Assembly (NCBI GenBank): GCA_029879825.1
Contig: JAOUPL010000029.1
Coordinates: 1-12,356, forward strand
DNA: 12,356 bases
Direction: 5' to 3'
Source: Candidatus Bathyarchaeota archaeon
Lineage (GTDB): Archaea > Thermoproteota > Bathyarchaeia > Bathyarchaeales > Bathyarchaeaceae
The translations under genes were made by a program, and so were the position numbers. Of this stretch, positions 6,917 to 12,356 are shown piece after piece. Positions within the stretch are counted from its first letter, which is position 1, and the number at the start of each line of letters is the position of its first letter. The notes below the pieces were generated by a model that saw only the letters and a list, made by a program, of their open reading frames with translations, searched no databases and had not been told where the DNA came from.

Positions 6917-8191
6917 TTAGGTAGTAGGATTTTGAGGTTTTCTAGATTCCAAGAGTTCTGTATAAATTTGAATAGTCCTCTCAGCAGCTTGCCCCCAAGT
7001 AAAACGTTCAAGAACCCTTTTCCTGCCGTTACGACCAAATTGAACCTTTTTCTCAGGATCTTGTATTGCGTTGACGATTCCCCAAGCAATATCCGCGGGA
7101 TCGTTTGGATTGATATGGAAACCGCATTGATCTGGACCGCTAGTGACAACTATTTCTCTCATTCCGCTGACGCCTGTGGCTCCAACAACCACAGGTTTTT
7201 CCATGCTCATAGCCTCTAAGGTAACGATTCCGAAGGGTTCGTACAGGCTTGGGTAAACGGCTACGTCACATGCTGCGTAATGGGCGATTCGCTCTTCTTC
7301 GGGTATGAATTCGAAACGAAATTTGACAACGTCTTGAAGATTTAGGTTGCGAACTAACCTTTCTAGGTAATCTCGCATGTCGCCGAGACCAACGATTACG
7401 AGTTTGGCGTTAGGAACTTTTTCTAAAACTTGTGGCATGGCCCTAATCAGTTTGTCTACCCCTTTAATCCATACGAGTCTCCCAACGAAAAGCGTCATTA
7501 AGTCGTCGTTTCCAAGCCCGTATCTTTGTTTAACTTCCATAACCTTCTCTTCACTTACTCGTTCAAGATTATACTTCTCCGGGTCCACCCCATTGTAACA
7601 TACTTGAATTTCCTCTGCATGGAAGCCAGCCTGTATCAGTTCATCTTGCATTGCGTAAGACACTGTTACAACCAAATCTGCCATTCGTGCACCCCGGCGT
7701 TCTATGCTGCTTACTACCTCAGACCCGTTGCCTAAAGTCCGTCCCCTTTCGTTGGAATGCAAATGAAAAACAAGGGGCATCCCCAATTCCTTTTTGATTG
7801 AGATGCCAGCGATTACAGAGAGCCAGTCATGAGCGACCACTAGATCATATTTGAAGTCATCTCTTCGAACAAGTTCATTTATCATTTTAGAGGCGCTTAG
7901 GTAATTGTACATAAGAATCTTGGAGAAAAACTGAATCCCTCTACCCCACTTTCTTACGTCTTCTGCGACCACGTCTGGCAAAGAATCAGATACGTCGATG
8001 TGGACTGGGCGATGGATCTCGATGCCGCGTAGAAGCTCTCTGGTTGGAAGACCTCCTTCATCGTCATTCATGGTGAAAACGGTTACGTCGTGACCTAGCA
8101 GAACAAACTTCCTCGTTATTTCTGCGGCATAGGTTCCCAAGCCTCCAACGATCTTAGGAGGGTATTCGTAAACTAGCAACGCTATTTTCAT
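6917..8191 (-). CDS. GT4 family glycosyltransferase, second candidate glycogen synthase
   Basis: This 424-residue GT-B enzyme is a paralogue of the one at 4385-5548. The N-terminal domain starts YEYPPKIVGGLGTYAAEI (8-25), resembling the donor-binding K-x-G-G-L loop of starch/glycogen synthases. AHDWLSVIAGIS (120-131) and HLHSNERGR (143-151) follow. The C-terminal domain has GRLVWIKG (237-244; R238, K243) and EPFGIVTLE with the EX7E pair E318 and E326. It would transfer glucosyl units from a nucleotide sugar to alpha-glucan in the cytoplasm; the exact acceptor is inferred. ATG at 8189-8191 (complement) is preceded by GGAG (8201-8204) with a 9-nt spacer, which fixes the start. Compared with its paralogue it carries about 37 additional residues, partly an insertion around residues 45-95. 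galT follows after 28 bp and a free-standing DUF5752-like gene lies 166 bp upstream on the same strand. Confidence 0.88.
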   Translation of the reverse strand: MKIALLVYEYPPKIVGGLGTYAAEITRKFVLLGHDVTVFTMNDDEGGLPTRELLRGIEIHRPVHIDVSDSLPDVVAEDVRKWGRGIQFFSKILMYNYLSASKMINELVRRDDFKYDLVVAHDWLSVIAGISIKKELGMPLVFHLHSNERGRTLGNGSEVVSSIERRGARMADLVVTVSYAMQDELIQAGFHAEEIQVCYNGVDPEKYNLERVSEEKVMEVKQRYGLGNDDLMTLFVGRLVWIKGVDKLIRAMPQVLEKVPNAKLVIVGLGDMRDYLERLVRNLNLQDVVKFRFEFIPEEERIAHYAACDVAVYPSLYEPFGIVTLEAMSMEKPVVVGATGVSGMREIVVTSGPDQCGFHINPNDPADIAWGIVNAIQDPEKKVQFGRNGRKRVLERFTWGQAAERTIQIYTELLESRKPQNPTT

Positions 8192-8357
8192 TTCAGCTCG
8201 CTCCGAAAGGCGTCATATTCTCCCACACTGTGAGTATAGTGGTATGAAAGCTACTTCTATTCAAAAGTTTTGCCCGTGGAGATATCTCCCGCAAATCCCT
8301 TTTTTCTGTTTTAAATGTTTCCTGAAAGAAGAGAGGCGTGAACAAAACACTAGCAAG
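8192..8357 (-). promoter_or_regulatory. Intergenic region upstream of the second GT4 gene with a 12-bp perfect palindrome
   Basis: These 166 bp separate two same-strand genes and hold no convincing coding sequence. On the minus strand a TATA-like CATTTAAAAC (complement of about 8309-8318) could start a separate transcript for the GT4-galT pair. GGAGATATCTCC (8278-8289) is a perfect 12-bp palindrome lying just downstream of the predicted start of such a transcript, a typical place for an operator. A shorter CACACTGTG (8224-8232, 4-bp arms) lies nearer the gene. The ribosome binding site GGAG is at 8201-8204. Function is inferred from position alone. Confidence 0.35.
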
Positions 8358-8678
8358 CTAAGACCGTGTGTGCGTTTTACTGACCAATTCTTTATGTCGC
8401 CCAGATACTATTCGGTAGATACGATTACGCAGAGCTTGTCCCCGAAGTTTTTGATTCTTGACCTTTCCTATTTCTCTCGCCAACTTTCTATCTTTGAGAA
8501 CATCTAACACCCATTTTTGGAAGTCCCCCCGTTCAATGTGGAAACTCAAAGATTTTGTCTTGACCAGCTTGATACTCGTCAAGAAGTCTTCATACGAGGC
8601 TGCGCTTATACCTGTGTAGTCACCGATGTCGCCATAGAAGTGGAACGGTGCAACATGTTCAAGCTCCTTAGGGTTCAT
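8358..8678 (-). CDS. Stand-alone DUF5752-like domain protein
   Basis: A 106-residue soluble protein is made almost wholly of the domain found at the C-terminus of the GH57 amylase and of the winged-helix protein at 8869. It shows FHFYGD (12-17), SYEDF (28-32), SLSFHIERGDFQKW (43-56), then LAREIGKVKNQKLRGQALRNRI ending in a basic helix with GRHKEL. The NQKLRG and FH-x-ERGDF blocks are nearly identical to those of the GH57 copy. The start is corrected: an ATG at 8691-8693 is in frame, but GGAGGT (complement of 8686-8691) overlaps it and stands 7 nt before the ATG at 8676-8678, so translation most likely begins at 8678. I believe this is Pfam DUF5752, of unknown function; I cannot confirm the accession here. 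Its small size and lack of catalytic-looking clusters suggest an adaptor or sensor. It precedes the GT4-galT genes and diverges from the winged-helix copy. Confidence 0.8.
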   Translation of the reverse strand: MNPKELEHVAPFHFYGDIGDYTGISAASYEDFLTSIKLVKTKSLSFHIERGDFQKWVLDVLKDRKLAREIGKVKNQKLRGQALRNRIYRIVSGRHKELVSKTHTRS

Positions 8679-8868
8679 GGGACGTACCTCCATTTACTCC
8701 TTCTAAAACCGAATGCGCCCTACTTGTGAATATAGGTTATGAAGACAAAATCAGTATCTGCACTCAGCGTGAATGCATTGCGCGTGTAGACGTATATGTT
8801 TTCCTCAAAATATATAATAATCTGAATGAACTAACTAGATACGTATTCTTTGGAGTGTGTATATTGGA
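8679..8868. promoter_or_regulatory. Shared divergent promoter region between the two DUF5752-like genes
   Basis: About 190 bp separate the divergent starts at 8678 (-) and 8869 (+). Rightward, a good TATA box AAAATATATA (8807-8816) predicts a start near 8840 and a leader of about 30 nt. Leftward, CCTATATTC (complement of about 8727-8735) is a weaker TATA candidate. The GGAGGT for the leftward gene is at 8686-8691. Two 8-bp perfect palindromes, AATGCATT (8772-8779) and ATACGTAT (8839-8846), lie between, but such short ones are expected by chance. A shared control region for a regulator and its domain-sharing partner would fit autoregulation. Confidence 0.5.
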
Positions 8869-9429
8869 ATGAGTGCGAGTAAAATTAGGGGCAAAATTTT
8901 GGGAGTATTATGGGCGGCTGGAAAGCCGATGAGTATCGAGGAGATAGCCAAAAAAATAGGGATAGGCGCTTCCTCGACGATGGGCTATTTGTTAGGGCTT
9001 ATAAAAGCAAAATATGTTTCTGTACCCCAGAAGCACTATTACGCCATAACAAATCTCGGTAAGCAAGCGCTGGGTTTGCCGAAAATAGATAAAAATCTGG
9101 CTTTAGGCATTTTAAGTTCCCTTCCTTTAGAAAAAGCCTTTCATTTTCACACGGGAATCGATCAGTATTTGGGTGTTTATGCAAACAGCCTCAAGGACTT
9201 CGCTGACAAAATCCAAAAAATCGACTTGAAGTCCATTGAATTTCATCTGCCAAGGAGAGACTTTGAACTTTGGATTCACGACCTGGGAGATCCAGAATTA
9301 TCTAAAAAGATAAGTCTAATCCGTGGGGCAAGCTTGTCCGGAGATGAACTTAGAAAAGAAGTCTATGAAACCGTTAAGTCTAGACATGAAGAATTGGCGA
9401 AACTTACTCTGCAAGGGCATCAAATTTAG
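8869..9429 (+). CDS. Winged-helix regulator fused to a DUF5752-like domain
   Basis: A 186-residue two-domain protein. Residues 1-70 are a winged helix: KIRGKILGVLWAAG, then SIEEIAKKIGIGASSTMGYLLGLI as helix-turn-helix, then YVSVPQKHYYAITNLGKQAL as the wing. Residues about 76-180 are the domain shared with the GH57 enzyme and the protein at 8358-8678: LPLEKAFHFHTGI, NSLKDF, SIEFHLPRRDFELW (122-135), LSGDELRKEVYETVKSRHEEL. The copy is more diverged: the ERGDF of the others reads PRRDF and NQKLRG reads ASLSG. Two starts are possible, GTG 8857 and ATG 8869. I take the ATG, because GGAG at 8852-8855 is only 1 nt from the GTG and 13 nt (rather long) from the ATG, and a TATA box stands at 8807-8816. 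The architecture suggests a transcription factor whose C-terminal module senses or binds the same thing as the amylase module. Target genes are unknown; the divergent operon is the obvious candidate. Confidence 0.82.
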   Translation: MSASKIRGKILGVLWAAGKPMSIEEIAKKIGIGASSTMGYLLGLIKAKYVSVPQKHYYAITNLGKQALGLPKIDKNLALGILSSLPLEKAFHFHTGIDQYLGVYANSLKDFADKIQKIDLKSIEFHLPRRDFELWIHDLGDPELSKKISLIRGASLSGDELRKEVYETVKSRHEELAKLTLQGHQI

Positions 9430-9484
9430 CAGAGTCTAAACTCTCGGAAACGTAATCTTAAAGGCGCCGCATAGGTTGTTCCTT

Positions 9485-9497
9485 GAAAGAAAAAGGG
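9485..9497 (-). terminator. Possible T-tract terminator after the aldolase/phosphatase gene
   Basis: Read on the minus strand, about 7 nt after the stop of the FBP aldolase/phosphatase gene, the sequence is CCCCTTTTTCTTTC. A pyrimidine/T-rich run without a strong hairpin is the usual intrinsic termination signal in archaea. It lies in the 75-bp gap between two convergent genes, where a stop to leftward transcription is expected. Evidence is positional and compositional only. Confidence 0.35.
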
Positions 9498-9504
9498 GAA
9501 GGAG

Positions 9505-10632
9505 TTAGGGTTTCGCCTTCACGAACTTGTCCTTCAACTTTTCTAAGATTTTAGGCAAAGTGGTGTATTCCATAGTCTCGGCGCTTAGACGAGCGGGCTC
9601 GAACTCCCCCATCCGCCGAAGAACTGCCGCATACTCAACAGCCTCACGACGAGCCAAATCAAAGGCTGGATCATCAAATAGATCGCTTATCAACGGATTG
9701 CCGTCGTCATCGCTGGCAATCTTACCGTGACTGACTTGAAAACCTAGAGCCACGATTCTTGGAGGGCCGTCAAAGACGGTGCATCTGCTGTCCTTCAAGC
9801 CCACAGGCATCAATGGGCCCCAGTGACTGCCGCGCATCCAACCCTCGACAAAGTAGGTGTGCATGAAGGGTACCAAAATCTCTCCAAGTGCTGGTAAGCC
9901 ATGTTGAGCCCTCACAATCGAAACAGGATCATCTTTCCCCACGTATTTACCTGCAATTAATGAGAGCCTAGTTGTGCTGGTTGCGGCGCATATGAGATTG
10001 TCTCTGGCTCGCCACACATGCGAAACCACGTAACGCCCAGGCGTCCCGATCAGTGCAATCAGCTCATACATTTCTTCGGGGCACTTCAAAATCACCTTCT
10101 TATTTTCCTTAACATCCAGAACCTCAAATTTGAAGCCTTCCATCATGCCCGGGTCGATTACAAGCCCCGCGGTGTTGGTGGGATCACCAAATATTTTGAA
10201 CATCGGATAATTAAAGGCTCCAGGTTCGGTCTTGTCGGCGGCGAAGACAACCACAGGGTCCGAGCCTCGCTCCTCGATTTCCATTTCGGCTACGCCTGGA
10301 CCCATTCCACGAACGTTTCCGCTGAAGGCTGTTCCCAAAAGGTCTTGGCCTGCACCATATAGCTTAAGGTCTGAAGCTTTCTTGGCAGCTTCTTGGAAAA
10401 TGTTCCAAGCCAGTTGATGAATTTTGGGATTGTTTTCTCCCTTGTTGTGGACCATGAGGAGTTCAAGGTCGTCACCGGCGTGAAACACGTAATGGCTGTT
10501 TATGAGCCTGCTTTTTTGGGCTTCTTTCAAACGGTTTTTTCCAATGTCTAGGAGGAGTTTAGGCACCGTGTGGTGTCCAGCTAGGGAACCAACGTCACAT
10601 TTGATAACCGAAACCGTTGTTTTTTCTGGCAT
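9505..10632 (-). CDS. fbp: Fructose-1,6-bisphosphate aldolase/phosphatase (bifunctional, archaeal type)
   Basis: A 375-residue cytoplasmic enzyme that condenses dihydroxyacetone phosphate with glyceraldehyde-3-phosphate and dephosphorylates the product to fructose-6-phosphate, the committing step of archaeal gluconeogenesis. Family hallmarks run the whole length: SVIKCDVGSLAGHH (8-21), AGDDLELLMVH (52-62), YGAGQDLLGTAFSGNVRGMG (92-111), FAADKTEPGAFNYP (130-143), FGDPTNTAGLVIDP (148-161) and HGLPALGEILVPFMHTYFVEGW near 244-265. Y230 and K233 (KYVGK) match the Tyr229/Lys232 pair of the Thermoproteus enzyme, where the lysine forms the Schiff base. The start is taken at the ATG complementary to 10630-10632, because GAGGTGG (10637-10643) stands 4 nt upstream; an in-frame ATG at 10653 would add 7 residues and swallow that site. 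Length and motifs are complete. It is likely a single-gene transcript, convergent with the winged-helix gene and divergent from the deacetylase-like gene. Confidence 0.95.
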   Translation of the reverse strand: MPEKTTVSVIKCDVGSLAGHHTVPKLLLDIGKNRLKEAQKSRLINSHYVFHAGDDLELLMVHNKGENNPKIHQLAWNIFQEAAKKASDLKLYGAGQDLLGTAFSGNVRGMGPGVAEMEIEERGSDPVVVFAADKTEPGAFNYPMFKIFGDPTNTAGLVIDPGMMEGFKFEVLDVKENKKVILKCPEEMYELIALIGTPGRYVVSHVWRARDNLICAATSTTRLSLIAGKYVGKDDPVSIVRAQHGLPALGEILVPFMHTYFVEGWMRGSHWGPLMPVGLKDSRCTVFDGPPRIVALGFQVSHGKIASDDDGNPLISDLFDDPAFDLARREAVEYAAVLRRMGEFEPARLSAETMEYTTLPKILEKLKDKFVKAKP

Positions 10633-10636
10633 TCTG

Positions 10637-10643
10637 CCACCTC
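10637..10643 (-). promoter_or_regulatory. Shine-Dalgarno site deciding the fbp start
   Basis: GAGGTGG on the minus strand ends 4 nt before the ATG at 10630-10632. It lies inside the reading frame if the upstream ATG at 10653 is used, so it argues for the shorter 375-residue protein that starts MPEKTTVSVI, directly before the first conserved strand. Confidence 0.7.
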
Positions 10644-10671
10644 TTAGATGCATAACCTCTCTAGCATTCTT

Positions 10672-10681
10672 CTTAAAAGAT
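10672..10681 (-). promoter_or_regulatory. Weak TATA-like element for fbp
   Basis: On the minus strand TCTTTTAAGA (complement of 10672-10681) lies about 40-50 bp before the chosen ATG and would place a transcript start near 10650. It is A/T-rich and roughly in place but not a close match to a strong archaeal TATA box, so the call is tentative. Confidence 0.3.
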
Positions 10682-10867
10682 TTCCTAAAATTCTCGATAA
10701 ACGAAAGAAGGAACGAATATCCTCCTTAGTTTTCCGCAGACTCCATGTTTGAACTTCATCTTCATTTTCTTTGCGCGCGCCCCAGTAAACGTTCAGAAGA
10801 TGCCGCGCACAAAAGCATGTGTATAAAGGAGTTTAAGGCACACTTTCAGAGGATAAGAAATAAACCT

Positions 10868-10894
10868 CTATAAAACATAAGATTTACATATATT
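10868..10894 (+). promoter_or_regulatory. Promoter of the deacetylase-like gene
   Basis: Two TATA-like elements lie upstream of the start at 10934: CTATAAAA (10868-10875), predicting a start near 10900 and a leader of about 35 nt, and TTACATATATT (10884-10894), predicting a start near 10918. The first is the closer match. The ribosome binding site GAGGAG (10922-10927) follows with a 6-nt spacer. The rest of the 280-bp divergent gap (10654-10933) shows no gene; a further TATA-like GTATAAAG near 10820-10828 has nothing convincing downstream. Confidence 0.5.
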
Positions 10895-10933
10895 GCCGAG
10901 CGAAGTCTGAATCCCTCCACAGAGGAGAAACGA

Positions 10934-11782
10934 ATGAAAATCATATTTTCGGATAAATGTTTGGAATATAATTGGCCTGGGCACATAGAAGGTCCGGAGA
11001 GAGTTAGAAAAGCCTTTGAGTTTCTTAGGAAAAAATACGAGTTTTTGGAGCCGAAGCCAGCTTCAGTGGAAGACCTGTTGAAAGTTCATAGTGAAGAGTA
11101 CGTTAACTTAATTAAGAACGCGAGGTCAGGAAGCTATTTAGACGGAGATACACCGGTTCCTGAGAACATTTACGAATACGCTAGGCTTTCTGCTGGCGGA
11201 GCTATGCTAGCTGCCCGAGAAAAAGGTTTTTCCCTCATGAGACCTCCCGGGCATCATGCTGGTAGAAATGGTAAGGCTTTGGGCGCGGCTACGTTAGGCT
11301 TCTGTTACTTCAACAACATCGCCATAGCTGTAAAAAGCCTAGATTTACCAACGTTTATTTTGGACATTGACGGGCATCATGGAAATGGAACTCAAGAAAT
11401 TTTCTTGGAAGACCCTAAGGTTAAGTATGTTTCTTTGCATAGATATCCCCATTATCCAGGAACTGGTCTCAGGTCTCAAGCCAATTGTTTGAATTTCCCA
11501 TTATCATACCCAGCAGGAGATTCTTTATATCTAAAAACTTTGGACGAAGCATTGAGCCAAGTGAATGTAACAAGCATTGAAGTGGTTGGAATTTCAGCTG
11601 GCTTCGATGCCCATCAAGGAGACTTAGCTTCGCTAGGTTTGAGTTCTGAGGGTTACCGAGAAATTGGCAGAAAGGTGAGAGCTTTAGGAAAGCCAACTTT
11701 TGGCGTATTGGAAGGCGGTTACATAGGCGAAAACATAAGCAGGGATTTGCATGAACTCATCAAAGGACTAGAAGGAAAATAG
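10934..11782 (+). CDS. Histone deacetylase family zinc hydrolase (AcuC/acetylpolyamine amidohydrolase-like)
   Basis: A 282-residue arginase/deacetylase-fold enzyme that removes acetyl or similar acyl groups from lysine or polyamine amines. The active site is complete: RPPGHHAG (103-110) with the H107-H108 pair, GFCYFNNIAIA (122-132), LDIDGHHGNGT (143-153) with zinc ligands D146 and H148, SAGFDAH (221-227) with the third ligand D225, and LEGGY (259-263) with the transition-state Tyr263. At 282 residues it is short for the family (about 300-370) but no core motif is missing; loops look trimmed. No signal peptide, so it acts in the cytoplasm. ATG 10934 follows GAGGAG with a 6-nt spacer. A radical SAM gene follows after 17 bp, so the two are probably co-transcribed. 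The substrate (chromatin proteins, acetyl-lysine enzymes or acetylpolyamine) cannot be told from the sequence. Confidence 0.92.
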   Translation: MKIIFSDKCLEYNWPGHIEGPERVRKAFEFLRKKYEFLEPKPASVEDLLKVHSEEYVNLIKNARSGSYLDGDTPVPENIYEYARLSAGGAMLAAREKGFSLMRPPGHHAGRNGKALGAATLGFCYFNNIAIAVKSLDLPTFILDIDGHHGNGTQEIFLEDPKVKYVSLHRYPHYPGTGLRSQANCLNFPLSYPAGDSLYLKTLDEALSQVNVTSIEVVGISAGFDAHQGDLASLGLSSEGYREIGRKVRALGKPTFGVLEGGYIGENISRDLHELIKGLEGK

Positions 11783-11799
11783 CGGAGCCCGCATGAACC

Positions 11800-12356
11800 A
11801 TGAGCCTACCAGAGCTTAAGAGATTGAAAGAATATTCCTTCGAAATAGGTCCCATAAGACCACCATCCGAAGGTGGAAGCCGCTCCTTGCTTATAAGGGC
11901 AACTCGCAATTGTCCATGGAACCTATGCAAATTCTGCTACGGTTCCCCTTACAATCGAGAGCGTTTTCAACTGAGAAGTGTGGAGGAAATAAAAAGGGAC
12001 ATAGACGCAGCGAAGGCAATCAGCGAACTAATAGAAGTCATATCAAAAAAACTTGGAGGCATAGACTGGGCAGCTAGACTAATTGACCCCCACTTTCTGT
12101 ACAACAAAGATTTTATGGAACTGGATCAAAACGAACTAAAAAATTTTCAAAGCGTTACAAACATATTCAACTGGCTCCGTTCCGGCGCAAGAAGCGCGTT
12201 TTTACAAGATGCGAATAGCCTAATCATGGGCACTCCTGATCTACTTGAAGTGATAATGTATCTAACGCAAACCTTTCCAAACCTCCAAAGGATAACGTCT
12301 TATGCCAGGGCAAAAACCCTTGCCCAGAAAACCAAAACTTTAGAAGAATTGAAGAA
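11800..12356 (+). CDS. Radical SAM protein, right-truncated
   Basis: An open frame from ATG 11800 runs to the window edge without a stop: 185 complete codons are visible. The N-terminal part has IRATRNCPWNLCKFCYGSPY, giving cysteines spaced C-x4-C-x2-C that should bind the [4Fe-4S] cluster of a radical SAM enzyme. This spacing is one residue longer than the classic C-x3-C-x2-C and is seen in COG1032-like members. Then come RSVEEIKRDIDAAKAI and, further on, SAFLQDANSLIMGTPDLLEVI and FPNLQRITSYARAKTL, matching the second and third strands of a radical SAM barrel (the D-x-N and S-Y-A-R elements). An in-frame TGA at 11794-11796 excludes earlier starts. GGAG (11784-11787) is 12 nt upstream, rather far. 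It follows the deacetylase-like gene by 17 bp. Substrate unknown. Confidence 0.85.
   Translation, partial: MSLPELKRLKEYSFEIGPIRPPSEGGSRSLLIRATRNCPWNLCKFCYGSPYNRERFQLRSVEEIKRDIDAAKAISELIEVISKKLGGIDWAARLIDPHFLYNKDFMELDQNELKNFQSVTNIFNWLRSGARSAFLQDANSLIMGTPDLLEVIMYLTQTFPNLQRITSYARAKTLAQKTKTLEELK

Noticed and set aside
6887..7219. Plus-strand frame of 110 codons across the galT/GT4 junction
   Set aside because: Antisense to the well-supported GT4 gene, with low-complexity S/N/F-rich content and no upstream signals.
8244..8729. Plus-strand frames of 87 and 70 codons over the free DUF5752-like gene
   Set aside because: The minus-strand frame is homologous to two other proteins in the window, so these are antisense shadows. 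The first partly uses the intergenic gap but has no ribosome binding site and a cysteine/phenylalanine-rich, unnatural composition.
8772..8846. 8-bp palindromes AATGCATT and ATACGTAT as operators
   Set aside because: Perfect 8-bp palindromes are expected roughly once per 256 bp, so two in this A/T-rich gap are not significant on their own.
10818..10874. 18-codon frame from an ATG near 10818 in the divergent gap
   Set aside because: No ribosome binding site, overlaps TATA-like elements, and its length is within chance expectation.
1..12356. CRISPR arrays, tRNA/rRNA genes, insertion sequences or phage genes
   Set aside because: No regularly spaced repeats, cloverleaf-like T-loop motifs, terminal inverted repeats or transposase/integrase motifs were seen on reading both strands.

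Overview
The window reads as a chromosomal segment from an archaeon. Supporting signs are a bifunctional fructose-1,6-bisphosphate aldolase/phosphatase (an archaeal hallmark enzyme, also found in some deep-branching bacteria), archaeal-style glycogen enzymes (GDE_C debranching enzyme, GH57 amylase, GT4 glucan synthase-like enzymes), TATA-box-like promoters, and Shine-Dalgarno motifs of GGAGG/GGTG type. An uncultured Thermoproteota/Bathyarchaeia-type lineage would fit, but this is an inference from gene content. I saw no tRNA, rRNA, CRISPR array, transposase or phage gene.

Layout. Positions 1-4089 (+): a left-truncated glycogen debranching enzyme, a GH57 amylase with an extra C-terminal domain, and a long gene I do not recognise, packed as one run. 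Positions 4385-5830 (+): a GT4 glycosyltransferase followed after 3 bp by a small winged-helix protein. Positions 8678 down to 5845 (-): a 106-residue protein made only of the extra domain seen on the GH57 enzyme, then a second GT4 glycosyltransferase, then a galactose-1-phosphate uridylyltransferase (GalT). Positions 8869-9429 (+), divergent from that run: a winged-helix protein carrying the same extra domain a third time. Positions 10632 down to 9505 (-): fructose-1,6-bisphosphate aldolase/phosphatase. Positions 10934 to the end (+): a histone-deacetylase-family hydrolase and a right-truncated radical SAM protein.

How it may work together. Debranching enzyme and amylase would break down an alpha-glucan, the two GT4 enzymes are candidate glucan synthases, GalT exchanges nucleotide sugars and hexose-1-phosphates, and the aldolase/phosphatase supplies hexose phosphate by gluconeogenesis. 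The most interesting signal is one roughly 95-residue domain (core pattern F-H-x3-R-x-D-F-x3-W; I believe it is DUF5752-like) present three times in 7 kb: fused to the GH57 amylase, free-standing, and fused to a DNA-binding domain. An enzyme, an adaptor-sized protein and a putative transcription factor sharing one module suggests a dedicated glycogen-sensing or glycogen-tethering regulatory circuit. Its function is not shown by the sequence.
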